NCBI RefSeq assembly: GCF_003265705.1
Contig: NW_020312785.1
Location: 17,248,023 to 17,312,022, forward strand
DNA: 64,000 bases
Direction: 5' to 3'
Origin: Callorhinus ursinus
Lineage: Eukaryota; Chordata; Mammalia; Carnivora; Otariidae
The translations under genes were made by a program, and so were the position numbers. The stretch's first letter is position 1, and each line of letters begins with the position of its first letter. Below the pieces are notes generated by a model. The model did not search any database. It was not told where the DNA came from and saw only the letters and a program-made list of their open reading frames with translations. This document shows, piece after piece, positions 44,065 through 55,449 of this stretch.

Positions 44065-44512
44065 GGTATTTCCCACAACACCTAAGATCTCATGCCATAA
44101 CGAAGTACCACAGTCCAGGTGGCTTAAAACAACAGAAATTTCTTCTCACCCTATTGTGGAGGACAGAAGTCCAAAATCAAAGTATCAGCCAGGCTGTGCT
44201 CTCTCAAAAGCCTCTAGGGAGGATCCTTCCTTGCCTCTTCCAGCTTCTGGGAGCCACAGGTGTGCCCTGACCTATGGCAGAATACCTCCAGTCTTTTTCT
44301 CTGTCTTCACATCACTTTCTTGTGTCTTGGTGACTTCATATGGCCATCTTTCTTAGAAGGACTAGTCACATTGGATTAGAGGACCACCCTATTCTGGTAT
44401 GATCTCATTTTAACTTCACTAATTATATCTGCTAGGACCCTATTTCCAAACCAGGTCATATTCTGAGGGATGTCATGTGTTTTGTGGGTGACACAATTCA
44501 ACCCATAATATG
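44065..44512 (-). mobile_element. MLT1A-like MaLR LTR
   Basis: A well-preserved antisense copy. It has 'ATGCCATAACGAAGTACCAC', 'GTGGCTTAAAACAACAGAAA' and 'AAGTCCAAAATCAAAGTATC'. 'CACATTGGATTAGAGGACCA' and the end 'GGTGACACAATTCAACCCAT' follow. The 107-codon plus frame (44033-44356) lies in it and is not a gene. Confidence 0.92.
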
Positions 44513-44908
44513 ACACAAAACTAAGCCTCTATCATTTCTATGAGGTCACTAAATATTAGATACTTAGATCAGAAGATTGCTGAAGATGTAGTGTTTTTAA
44601 CTCATGAAAGAGTTCAGAGAAGTCTTATCCGAGGAGGAAACTCTTAGGATATACCTTAGAGAATAAATAAAGAGGAGTAAGGAGAAGATAATTCTAGATT
44701 AAGAATATTTTATACTAAGGAGTAAGGTCATGAAAAAGCAAAATGTATTCAGGTAACTGCAGGTTATTCAGAATTAAAGTTTTCAGATAAGTGGAAGAAG
44801 ATGAATCTTAAGATAAATATCAGAACACTTTATTGAAATTCTTTAAATCATATTCCACATTTTTAATGTATTTTCCTCAAAGCAAAGGAGAGTTATTAAC
44901 ACAGTTTA

Positions 44909-45097
44909 AAGATTTATTTATTTATTTATTTAAAAGAGAGAGAATGAGAGAGACAGCACATGAGAGTGAGGAGGGTCAGAGGGAGAAGCAGACTCCCCGC
45001 TGAGCAGGGAGCCCAATGCGGGACTCAATCCCAGGACTCCAGGATCATGACCTGAGCCGAAGGCAGTCGCTTAACCAACTGAGACACCCAGGCGCCC
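44909..45097 (-). mobile_element. SINE with perfect 12 bp TSD
   Basis: Antisense young SINE (AAGATTTATTTATTTATTTA ... 'CTGAGACACCCAGGCGCCC'). The TSD TAACACAGTTTA is at 44897-44908 and 45098-45109. Confidence 0.96.
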
Positions 45098-45537
45098 TAA
45101 CACAGTTTAAATAGTAGAAATGTAAATTACCTTTGTGTCCAATCTTGAGGATATGCGAGGAGATAACTAGAAAACATGTTGATGAAATATTCAGAAAATG
45201 TACTCTGAAAACTTTGTAGGCATCCAGTATGCATTATTAATTGTGTAGATAAATTCTAAGTTTCCTAAAGAGGAAGAACTTATAAAAATATGTGGAAAGC
45301 ACAGTAAGAAATATTTTCTATATATGAGGAATTAATTTTTAAATAAATTTTCAAGTTATCCAAGAATGGCTTAGGTTACCTCATAAGGTAAACAGCTAGG
45401 TATATTTTGGAAAAATCTCTTATTAAGGAAAAGAAGAAAAGACATATGAAATAATTAAAAACAAAATTTTAGTTGCCATTCAGGATGGTGGCCTGAGTCT
45501 ATATGTTTAACTGCTTTCCTTGAATATTGTCTTTGAA

Positions 45538-45635
45538 AAGACCAAAAAAAGAAAACCGAAAAGAAGAGAAGAGAAAAGGAAAGAAAAGAAAAAAGGAAAG
45601 GAAAAGAAGAAAAGAAAAGAAACAGGAGAAAAATT
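45538..45635. repeat. Polypurine (GAAA/GGAAA)n tract
   Basis: Nearly 100 bases of almost only A and G on the plus strand, in irregular AAAAG, GAAAAG and GGAAAG units. Confidence 0.92.
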
Positions 45636-45659
45636 CTGAAAACTTCACTTGAAAAAGAT

Positions 45660-46160
45660 ATAGTCAAGGGAGAGAAGCATAAAAATAATGTTTACATGAT
45701 ATTGTCAGTATGAGACTATATGGAGGATAGGTCAAGCTGACTGAAATTCAGCATGTGCAGAGAAGAAATTTCTCTGAGAAGTCAGTTCACAGGAGTGCTA
45801 TCATAACATAAAACATGTCAGGATAAAGCAATAAGATCCTAGGCTAGGTCAACTCTTGGGGCATTTGCAGACCCATCGGAGCACAAATTTCTACTCTATA
45901 AACTGGTGCTGCAGGTTTACAGTTCTTTGTCTCTTGTTTACTGGGAGTCTCCTCAGCAAAGAAAGGAAGCCACCTGAACAATTTCCTTATAAACATGTTA
46001 ATAATAAATCAACCAGTGGTCTTGCATCTGAAGAGTCCCACCCTATGGATTACTTTTAGATGGATCAGTCTGTTGTAGGACTCTATGGTAAACAAAACCA
46101 TCTACGTATGGATATATGAAACACAGGTGCCTAGAAAATGTCACATAAGTTTATGAGACA
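45660..46160. other. Unassigned stretch
   Basis: No gene or named repeat. The 67-codon plus frame at 45856-46059 has no motif. Confidence 0.45.
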
Positions 46161-46176
46161 TAAGACATAACTTATA

Positions 46177-46354
46177 CGGGCGCCTGGGTGGCTTAGATGG
46201 TTAAGCGTCTGCCTTCGGCTCAGGTCATGATCCCAGGCTCCTGGGATCAAGTCCCGCATCGGGCTCTCTGCTCTTTGGGAGCCTGCTTCTCCCTCTGCCT
46301 CTCTCTCTCTCTCTCTGTCTCTCATGAATAAATAAATAAAAAATTAAAAAAAAA
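46177..46354 (+). mobile_element. SINE with 15 bp TSD
   Basis: GGGCGCCTGGGTGGCTTAGA head and AATAAATAAATAAAAAATT tail. The TSD AAGACATAACTTAT(A/G) is at 46162-46176 and 46355-46369. Confidence 0.96.
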
Positions 46355-46369
46355 AAGACATAACTTATG

Positions 46370-47413
46370 AGACTAAAATGAAGCTACATTGGTGGTCCAG
46401 GACCTCTCCCTGCTTTGCCTATGCCTCCTGATTACCTGTGTCCTTGAAATTATTAGGAAACCTTGAAACTAGGTAAGATTGCAAATGCGTACGGGGCTGA
46501 TTTTGACAGTCCAGTGATTTATTCTCACCAGCACACAGAGCAGGATATTGTGACAACGGCGGCCATCTTTCATTTGCTATGTACGGCGTAAGTGGTGAAG
46601 ATACTGCTCAACATGGCTCCTAATAAAGACACGCCAGTTGGACAAGCTGAAAAATGCCCAGGTGTGATTGAACTACCAGAGCAGAGATGAAGGATGAGTC
46701 TCTCCACTTAGAACTGAATCTTCCTTCTAGGTCTTTGCCAATATATTTCCTGCTACCCTAGTTTTAACTAGACCCATAGAATTACCCAAAAGAAAAAAAA
46801 AAAAAGAATTTCCTTTTCTGTTTTATCTGGAACTAAATGTTTTGAACAGAGACCGACACCTTCTCTGAAAGAAACTATTTCAACAACTATCAATATTAGA
46901 ATAATAATAACCTGTCAAGCAAATATAAAAAGTAGTCACTAATTGAGGCATATGATATTATTCACTAATATGAATATACATCTAACAAGTGGCTTTACTT
47001 GGACCCCAAATTTCTTTGCTTCTTTTTTTTTAATTAATTAAGAACTGTAGCTTTTACAGTGACTGATACTAATGCTGTATGAAGTTGATAGGTGCTAAGA
47101 CACATCAATCACTGATAATAAACATAATGGGATGATACATGTGCTGGAAATACATACCTACATACAGACATAGTTTTAATTACTTGGATGCATGCTCTGG
47201 TGAACTAAAACCATATCTAGGTCAATAAATGATTTCAACAAAAAAATTCTCTTTAAAATTCTTAATGAATGTGAGAGATCTCAAAGTGTTTAGTGATAGT
47301 AAGTTATACTTGATTTTAGGAACAAAGCTAGGTGAAGGGATAAGTGCCATCAAGTAATCTCAACTTACCAAAACTAGAGTTTTGAAATGCGGTTCATCAA
47401 AGTAGGACTTTAA
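46370..47413. other. Unassigned stretch
   Basis: The part at about 46480-46690 has unusually many CpGs for this window (for example ACGGCGGCC, GTACGGCG) and could be a decayed LTR or retrocopy. I could not assign it. The rest is AT-rich. Confidence 0.4.
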
Positions 47414-47428
47414 GAAGGAGAAGCCAGG

Positions 47429-47622
47429 GCACCTGGGTGGCTCAGTTGGTTGGGCGACTGCCTTCGGCTCGGGTCATGGTCCCGGAGTCCCGGGATCGAG
47501 TCCTGCATTGGGCTCCTTGCTGAGCGGGGAGCCTGCTTCTCCCTCTGACCCTACCCCCTCTCATGTACTCTCTCTCTCTCATTCTCGCTCTCCCAAATAA
47601 ATAAATAAATCTTAAAAAAAAA
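47429..47622 (+). mobile_element. Young SINE with 15 bp TSD
   Basis: Close to the youngest subtype ('GGTTGGGCGACTGCCTTCGG', 'GTCCCGGGATCGAGTCC', CCTCTCATGTACTCTC). The TSD AGAAGGAGA(A/T)G(C/T)CAG is at 47414-47428 and 47623-47637. Confidence 0.96.
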
Positions 47623-47639
47623 AGAAGGAGATGTCAGTT

Positions 47640-48769
47640 ATTCAAAAGGAAAACAGAAGATTGTTAGAGCTGAAGAATCAATACAAATTTCCCACAAATA
47701 CTAATCTCTTGTATGAGATAAAAGAGAAAATATTTTAAATAGATTTAAAAAATGAAATGTCCCCTCTGCTTGACTAGTGACAGTGGTCTTGTATTCATAT
47801 TGACAAGAGTCATGAGACACAAGAAACGTCACCTGGTACCAAGTTGACTGACCTTTAAGAAAGGATACAGGGCAGGCCACACAGCATGTACCGTGACAGC
47901 TAGGGGAGGTCGTGTGATTCCCAGGCACAGAATGACACATCTCTAACTCACTCTGCAGCTGGGACATGAGTATGCTAAGAGGAGAAAAGGCTGACTGACT
48001 GGGCACCATAGCAGCACAGAGAGGTTGTCAGCTCTAGAACCCCTTCAGTCTTTGTACCTGGCTAGCTACAGAGCTTCCTTGGGCTTTCTGGTACTGTTCT
48101 CTAGTAGAGCTGCCCCTCATCAACTACCAGTTACTCATTGCTTGTAAATTTCTCAGTAGGAATTTTGATAACACTGAATTGGCTCAGAGTATATTCTGAA
48201 GTTTTTTCCACAGTTTATTTTGATCCTGTAAATGTTCCTTTTTGGTGTCGCAAGAGGCATTTGACCAGAGAAAATGTCACAGATTAAATGGTAAATCTTT
48301 CTTTCCACAGAAAGGGTTCATTATTATTTTCAGCTGGATTAAATGAAAGAGAAAACTTTGAGACAATTAAAAATTGCTGTCAGATAGATAACATGAGTAC
48401 CAAATTGGAAAATTCAAACTTCATTGAATACTGAAGAAATATAAATCAAGGACATAGTACACCAACTGAAGACACTGAGAATTCAGAGAAAAATGCTATA
48501 TTTTTGTGTGTATATATGTATATGTATATACACTTATATATGCTTATGTATTAATAGTTATCAAGTATTGTACCTATGATAATACATTGAAATTTAAGGG
48601 GCATGGAATCCAGGAGTTTCCCTATATGCAAATTGGGAATTCTAAAAAGAATTACATGGAAGAAAAAGGAATAATTAAAGACATAATAGAACATGTTCCT
48701 GACATGAAGAAATTTGAGCAACCACATTAGACAAACTTCATAATAAAATAAAAATCCCTAACACATTTC
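47640..48769. other. Unassigned stretch
   Basis: No transposon recognised. A 102-codon minus frame at 47701-48009 and a 74-codon plus frame at 48506-48730 (TA/GT-rich start) show no family motif. No gene called. Confidence 0.5.
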
Positions 48770-48786
48770 AGTGAAACTTTTTTTAA

Positions 48787-48877
48787 AGTAAGCTCTGTGA
48801 CTAATGTGGGGCTTGAACTCTTGACCCTAAGAACAAGAGCTGCCTGGTCTACCAACTGAGCCAGCCAGGCACCCCTT
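48787..48877 (-). mobile_element. Short-subtype SINE with 17 bp TSD
   Basis: About 90 bp antisense SINE without the CT-rich section ('AATGTGGGGCTTGAACTCTT' to 'GCCAGCCAGGCACCCC'). The TSD AGTGAAACTTTTTTTAA is at about 48770-48786 and 48878-48894. The 144-codon minus frame at 48727-49161 reads through this SINE (giving the familiar SINE peptide WLAQLVDQA) into flanking DNA. It is not supported as a gene. Confidence 0.93.
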
Positions 48878-48899
48878 AGTGAAACTTTTTTTAATTTTA

Positions 48900-50225
48900 A
48901 GGATCTGGGAGGAAAGGATGTCACAAAAGAACCATAGTAAAAGAAAAGCAAATGTGCTGTGAAGTGCTTTTGTCTTGAATATTGCCAAAATCTGCTCCTA
49001 TCTAAGACAAAGCTGTTAAACCAAGGGCAGTTAGAACCCCACATCCATGACAGAGGGTCTGAAGGAAACGAGCCAATGAGTGAAAACATCCTATCCTCGG
49101 GACAGCCTTTGGACAAATGGAGAATTCCTGAGCAGATCTGCTTCCGATGGTGAACTAGCAATAAATGATTTTGGCTGCAACTATAGTCCTCTGCCAGCTG
49201 TAACTAAAACCAATAGCTTTTTATTCATTTAGCATAGTCCAAAAGGAGGGTCTGCCTGCATCAGAACAGCTCTGTAAATAGGTAAGGATTTTCTTTCCTC
49301 ATCTTCAGTGTATTGACTTTATTCTCTGAAATATAAGAACAAGTGAAGTGGGGAAAGTGGAAAATAGGTATGTCATGACTTGCTTGGAGGGTTAGACTAA
49401 CCATGATTCTTTGTGCACTTTGACACCCTGATCAAAATTGGGGTTCTGTTAGCAAAGAAGAAGGGGGATGGAATTTTGGCTATGTAACTAACACTGTCAG
49501 CCACACACAGATACAAATGAGCGAGCAATGGGCAGAGAGTTCTCCCAGGGCTGCTGCCGTGCACAACTCACCTGTTCAATTGATACTTCGAGCCAATCAC
49601 TTCCTCCCTAAGAACTAACTAACCAGCCAGTGAAAATACGTTACAATGAAAGGGTCTCCAATAACACTACGCTTTATCACAAACACACTCCAAAAGGGAT
49701 TAAGCACTCTAAGCCAGGGATGGTGCAGGGTGGGAATGGGGTGAGGATAATTCCTTTCTTTCCTTTTCTTTTTTTAATTTTTTGTTTCATAACGTTCGAT
49801 TTAATTTTTTTTCCTTTTAATACCTGTGGTAAAAGAAATCATTATGACATGTGAGTGGGCTAGGAGGAACTGAAATACGTTGTCATTATGCTATTAATTG
49901 GTAATCCATTTGGCAACACATCTGTCTACCTCTTTATTTTTCAAATTGTGATCAATGACATCGTCAAATTTTATGATGACAGAAATCTTCGGTAAGCCAG
50001 AAAATAACATAAACTGAGTTAACAGAACCTAATAGTGAAGCAAGTGCTATTGAGATTGCCAATTTATCAGAAAGGAGATTTTAATAAAACCAAGAAATAC
50101 AAATTTTCTAATCGTAAAATGGAAGTCATTGAATTCAACTCCTTCTGGAGGCTCCTCAGAGAGCCTCTTACTCTACACATCACCACATTGCGTGTGAGAG
50201 CACCGCCCTATAGCCAGGTCCTCTT
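48900..50225. other. Unassigned stretch
   Basis: No named repeat or gene. Frames up to 74 codons are unremarkable. Confidence 0.5.
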
Positions 50226-50229
50226 CTTG

Positions 50230-50400
50230 AGCTTGAATTTTAAGCCTGCCACGCAGTTGCTAAGTGACAATGAACAAGTTAACTTCTCTATTCCTTGGTA
50301 TCCTCCTCCATAACATTCATTCCTACATCACAGAATACATATGAGAATTAAATGAGGTAACATCCGTAAAGTATAAACTACTTAATAGTGCTTGTCATAA
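50230..50400 (-). repeat. MIR SINE
   Basis: Antisense MIR: 'AGTGACAATGAACAAGTTAA', 'CTTCTCTATTCCTTGGTATC', 'GAATTAAATGAGGTAACATC' and 'CGTAAAGTATAAACTACTTA'. It ends with a 'GTGCTTGTCATAA' block. Confidence 0.78.
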
Positions 50401-50404
50401 ATCT

Positions 50405-52165
50405 CTGTGTGTGCATTTATATATACATATATACATGTCTATGGGTAGCTGCTAACTCAGAGTTTGTAAAATAAAGTAACTGTGTGTTTTTGAGGCAGGA
50501 AAGGAGAACAAAGACATTGTTACAGAAAAAGGTACGCAGAATAAAAAGTTTCATGCAGATTTTTAGAGAGGAGATAAATATATGGACAAAAAGAGATATT
50601 GTGTTAACATTTGTTGTATTCATAACATAGAGCCTGTTAAGAGCCAAAAATAAATGTTAATGTCTTTCTCTTTCTCTTTTTTCACCAAATAATGTATTCT
50701 TGTTATGTTTCATGCAGGTTATTAGGGGCTTTTGATACCAAGCCTGTTTGAAGCTCACAATACTGATGCATCTGAATCATCAAAATATCCCAAAGAAATG
50801 TGTACAAGTATATTTCCAAGACATTTTTAAACATTTTTTTTCCTAAATATGAAATAAGGCAAAACATTTTCCTTGAAGGTAATATTGTCACAACATTTGA
50901 AACTTTGAGAACTCCTTAGCTGCACATATATTTAAAAGTTTTAAATTATTTATCTATGTAATTATGTAAGTAATTTTAAAGATTAAGAAATAACTTATGA
51001 TTCACCTATCATGGAAGACAATGATAGAAACACAACCCATGAGAAACCGAAGAACAGTTGCTTATTCAGCATTAGAAATGTTTTAATTTAGTTTAGTTTT
51101 GCTCAATGAAATTTATATTATGGGACTTCTTTTTTTTTACTAATCTCTTGATTCTTTAACTTTAATTCTTTTTAGGGGTATAAGAAATATTGCATACTTT
51201 AAGTACTCCAAAGGCAAGACTTGACTGTGGAGTCCTTCTACCAGGCGGATTGCAACAAAACGTGGATGGCCAATCAGTATGAATGAAAATTTCAATAAGA
51301 ATACTTTTCTGCAGGCATGCAGCTAGTCTACTAGAGTTTCCTTAAAAAGATTTAGTATTGACATTCCAAAGACATCTTCTTTTAATTTTGGCTACTTTGT
51401 GAACAAATACTATTCTGTAGAGTATCAGTCATCACTGATAGGGATTTCTTTTCCCTTAAAATCTCTGGCATCTTATATTTTTTTTATTCTATTAGGGCTC
51501 TTTGTTTAATGTCTTCATTGTTTCTACTGCTGCCTTTTTATCAAGAATACATAATTGGCATGTAATTTAGTAGTCCATCGTGTTTTACTTCCTTTATCTA
51601 GCTGTTGGATCAGCTCATAGCTCATAACTTTTCACAAAGCATAATGCACTTGTTTGTATGGTTCTCTTTTCCCTTCCTGATCCTTTTGTCTGCTCTTTAC
51701 ACGATTCTGCAGAATTGGCATTACTTAGCTCTGACTCTGAATTAAACCTATCAGGGACTTGCTTATTTTTTGCTTCTTATTTTAAGCAAAAAAGCATTGT
51801 GGTTTTTATGAATCAAAAGACTAACGAGCCCATCTGTCATATTTCGCAAGAATGCCACAGTGAATCACTTTTTCTGACTTTAACTGGCACTGGGAAATTA
51901 CTACATGTAAATAGACTCACTGAAATGTCAAAACAAGGGTGCTGCATAAAGGAATTTCTCCACAACATTTGGCTGGGCTTAGAGTTTATGACCCAATCAG
52001 GAGAACTTTGAGCATCAGGGTTTAAGCAAGATGTCTCGGATTTGAAGGGGGTGAAGGGGAATATGAAAGAGCAGGAAAAATAGATTCTTCTCTCAACTTA
52101 GCAGAGGTTATGATGTTTGGAAATTATTGCTGAGGTAAATAGGAGCCTAAAGAATAAAGATAATA
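50405..52165. other. Unassigned AT-rich stretch with a 117-codon frame
   Basis: No transposon recognised. A plus-strand frame at 51658-52011 (117 codons, MVLFSLPDPFVCS start, ...MTQSGEL end) is the longest frame in the window not overlapping an identified repeat. It has no domain I know, no promoter, splice or poly-A context I can defend, and is not called a gene. Confidence 0.5.
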
Positions 52166-52168
52166 CAT

Positions 52169-52353
52169 AGTGCCTGGGTGGCTCAGTTGGTTAAGTGTCT
52201 GCCTTCGGCTCAGGTCATGATCCCCGGGTCTTGGGATCAAGCCCCACGTCAGGCTTCTTGTTCAGCAGGGAGCCTGCTTCTCCCTCTGCCTACCACTCCC
52301 CCTGCTTGTGCTCTCTCTCTCTGTCAAATAAATAAATAACATCTTTTTAAAAA
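52169..52353 (+). mobile_element. SINE (SINEC)
   Basis: 'GTGCCTGGGTGGCTCAGTTG', 'TGATCCCCGGGTCTTGGGAT', AAATAAATAAATAAC tail. Flanking A-rich direct repeats of the type AAAGAATAAA are visible but short. Confidence 0.93.
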
Positions 52354-52409
52354 AAGAATAAATACAGGCCTCAGATAATACTAGAAACCTATTGGGAAAG
52401 AACTTTTAT

Positions 52410-52520
52410 TTTCTAAGGATTTTATTTTTAAGTAACCTCTACACCAAACATGGGGTTTGAACTCACAACCCCGAGATCAGGAGTCACATGGTCTACCGAC
52501 TGAGCCAGCCAGGTGCCTTG
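52410..52520 (-). mobile_element. Short-subtype SINE with TSD
   Basis: Antisense short SINE ('AACATGGGGTTTGAACTCAC' to 'GCCAGCCAGGTGCC'). The TSD GGGAA(A)GAACTTTTA is at 52394-52409 and 52521-52534. Confidence 0.93.
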
Positions 52521-52534
52521 GGGAAGAACTTTTA

Positions 52535-53365
52535 AAATACGTGCTTCAGAGGTAGAAAATGTAGTGGCTTTCCATTTGAGAACTTGCAAAGGCATTCTCT
52601 TTCCACTAAGATATTTAGGCAAACTACTGATGCCAGGCTGAAACTATTTCTACTTTAACTGAAGCATATTTGAACCTCTCCTTTTTGTTTTACTGTATGA
52701 TGATACTTCAATGAATTTTTCAAGAGGGAAGAGGATGACGATGAAGGTGAGGATGATCCCCAACATGGCCAAGTGATCATAATGTCCCTGGCATAATGCT
52801 GAACATATTGAGCTCTAATCTGTCAATATCCAGGAAGACATTCTTTTATAGAGAATCAGTATCTTTGTTTCATAAAGATATGTATTGGTGAGGGTTCTAT
52901 CAGGGAAGAACCACTGAGCATTATGGAATAAGGAATATATATTAGGGATTAGACCTTCCACAATTATGAGAGAACCCATAGAAGAAAAGATCTGGAACGA
53001 TCAGGAAAGATAGGGTTGGAAAATCAGAGAAAGGTCACTAACCAGCAATCCTGGACAAGAGCTGGTGAGTTCTATAGAACACTGTTACCTCTGCATTTGG
53101 GAGTGGACGGGCTGTAGATCAGCAGGGAAGGAATTACTGTGAATAAAATCTGAACCTAAAATGAGAGAAATAAAACCAAATAAGAACATGTAGGGCAAAC
53201 CTGAATGCAGGAGGATAAACTGAAACCCACACCTGTCATTCACTACTTTCTTATTGATTCTTACTGTTTCTCAACCTTCATGTAGCCTTACCGGACCTGC
53301 TTTGGGTGACCTGCAGAGGGAGCAGGGGCTCTTCCCCTTGGCACTGCATATGAGCCCGGCCCACC
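52535..53365. other. Unassigned, partly repeat-like stretch
   Basis: 52880-53120 opens 'GTATTGGTGAGGGTTCTATC'. This resembles the end of an antisense ERVL/MLT2-type LTR ('GTATTAGTCAGGGTTCTCCAG'), but the rest does not align well by eye. No gene. Confidence 0.35.
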
Positions 53366-53369
53366 ACTT

Positions 53370-53948
53370 AAAAGGAATGAGATCTTGCCATTTGCAACGA
53401 CGTGGATGGAACTGGAGGGTGTTATGTTTAGTGAAATAAGTCAATCAGAGAAAGACATGTATCATATGACCTCACTGATATGAGGAATTCTTAATCTCAG
53501 GAACAAACTGAGGGTTGCTGGAGTGGTCGGGGGTGGGGGGGATGGGGTGGCTGGGTGATAGACATTGGGGAGGGTATGTGCTACGGTGAGTGCTGTGAAT
53601 TGTGTAAGACTGTTGAATCACAGATCTGTACTTCTGAAACAAATAATGCAACATATGTTAAGAAAAAAGAAAAAGAAGAAGATAGCAGGAGAGGAAGAAT
53701 GAAGGGGAGTAAGTCAGAGGGGGAGATGAACCAGGAGAGATGATGGACTCTGAAAAACAAACTGAGGTTTCTAGAGGGGAGGAGGGTGGGGGGATGGGTT
53801 AGCCTGGTGATGGGTATTAAAGAGGGCACATTCTGCATGGAGCACTGGGTGTTATGAACAAACAATGAATCATGGAACACTACACCAAAACAAATGATGT
53901 AATATATGGTGATTAACATACAATAAAAAATTAAAAAAAAAAAAAAAA
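53370..53948 (+). mobile_element. Young carnivoran L1 3' end
   Basis: It starts in the ORF2 C-terminal region ('AATGAGATCTTGCCATTTGC', 'AGTCAATCAGAGAAAGACAT') and runs through the whole 3' UTR. The UTR contains two related modules, each with 'AACAAACTGAGG', a G-rich GGTGGGGG part and a '..ATTAAAGAGGGCAC / GGGAGGGTATGTGCTA' part. It ends with ATACAATAAAAAATT and a long poly-A. Little decay is visible, so it is relatively young. The 112-codon minus frame at 53581-53919 is its antisense. Confidence 0.92.
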
Positions 53949-54107
53949 GTACCTGAAGGAGCTCTGTGCTCGCTGTGGCCCCATGCCGGTGAGATGAACT
54001 AGCAGGTGTGCAAATCGTGAGAGCTACAGTGAGGCCTGGAGGCCTGGCACCAACCTCCTAGCTTGCTCGCTACTATTTCACCTCTATCTTCTAAATCTCA
54101 CAGATTT

Positions 54108-54338
54108 GGGGCACATGGGTGGCTCAGTCAGTTAAGCGCCTGTCTCTTGATTTGGGCTCAAGTCATGATCTCAGCGTTGTGAGATTGAGCCCCATCTGGG
54201 ACTCCATGCTGAGCATGGAGCTTGCTTAAAATTCTCTCTCTGCTTCTCCCTCTGCCTTTCCCCCCTCCCTCCCTTACCTCAAGCATGCAAGCTTTCTCTC
54301 GCTCTCTCTCTAAAAAATAAAAATTAAAAAAAAAAAAG
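54108..54338 (+). mobile_element. SINE (older long subtype) with TSD
   Basis: GGGGCACATGGGTGGCTCAG, 'GCGCCTGTCTCTTGATTTGG', 'GAGCATGGAGCTTGCTTAAA', poly-A. The TSD (T/A)CTCACA(G/C)ATTT is at 54096-54107 and 54339-54350. Confidence 0.95.
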
Positions 54339-54534
54339 ACTCACACATTTTTCTTGTGACCAGCCTAGCCCAGAACTATACAGAAAAAGGCATTTGGAAA
54401 ATAAAGTTTAGCTAAGTTGACACTTAGCTTTACCTGATGACATCCTTTACCATCAGGATGGAACACTGAAAACTGTGACCAAAGTCTTGAGACAATTGAA
54501 TTTAGGGTTTAGATCCAGACTATTGAATCTCTTT

Positions 54535-54745
54535 CCTGAAACTGGTGCTTATTAGTTCTGAGACCTTAGGCTAGTTACTTAAATGTTCTGTGCCTCAGTT
54601 TCCATATCTCTAAAATGGAAACAATATTAGCACTTAGCCCAGAGGATTATTGTGAAAGTTAAATAATACATGTAAAGTTCCTAGAGTTACACATAGCATA
54701 GGAAGTGACCCTTATATGTAAGTAATTATCTTTATATGTTTTACC
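54535..54745 (-). repeat. MIR SINE, well preserved
   Basis: Antisense MIR: 'GAGACCTTAGGCTAGTTACT', 'TAAATGTTCTGTGCCTCAGT', 'TTCCATATCTCTAAAATGGA', 'GAGGATTATTGTGAAAGTTA' and 'TAATACATGTAAAGTTCCTA'. Confidence 0.92.
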
Positions 54746-54749
54746 TCAT

Positions 54750-55445
54750 GTTACCCTGTTTTTCAAATAATCTTATGAAGCAATGTCTTGGGATCTGCTC
54801 CGAAATTACATGCTGCTTCTCTGAGTTGAGCATACTGCAATTTTTAAAAATCACAAGCACGTATGACAAAACATCAAGATGTCAAGGGTATCATCTTCCC
54901 TTTATTCTCTATTAAGGATAATACATGGCTTTCAGCCCTCTGCCTGAAGGCAGAAACACCAATAGTCTGGGAAGTCTTTTGCCCAAAGTTGGCATTGTAA
55001 TTTTCGGTGGACATAACTGAAGGGATGTGTCAACAATAATTTTTCTGAGGGCAATAAAGGTTATACTTAAAGCAGGTGATGAAATCTACTTATGGTCTCC
55101 CCGGGAGTTAATCCATTATATTCCCCGGCAAAATGTTATGTCAGAAAAATCCTACTCAGACCTTAAGCAAAGGAGCAAACCATTCTATACATAGATTAAG
55201 GAGAAGTGCATCCAATAGACTGAAAGTATAGTCCCCAAACAAAGGCATGAAAATTGCATATGTTGTCTATTTTTCTTTAATGAAATTGTGTAGTTATCTT
55301 ACAAAAAACTTACTGACCTCTGGCATGCCTAAATTAAGAACACTAGGTATAATTGTATCAGTGAATCCTAAGAAAGAGAAAATTATTATCTGACCAAGGA
55401 TAAGAATATCTGGTCTTAAGGGAGAACTTTTTTGAGGTTTCCCCC
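54750..55445. other. Unassigned stretch
   Basis: No gene or clear repeat seen. Confidence 0.5.
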
Positions 55446-55449
55446 CAAC

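Noticed and set aside
44033..44356. 107-codon plus-strand frame
   Set aside because: It lies in an antisense MLT1 LTR.
47701..48009. 102-codon minus-strand frame as a gene
   Set aside because: No family motif, no exon context, and composition similar to the surrounding non-coding DNA.
48727..49161. 144-codon minus-strand open frame as a gene
   Set aside because: It reads through an antisense SINE (WLAQLVDQA is the typical SINE-derived peptide) into unassigned DNA; no domain is seen.
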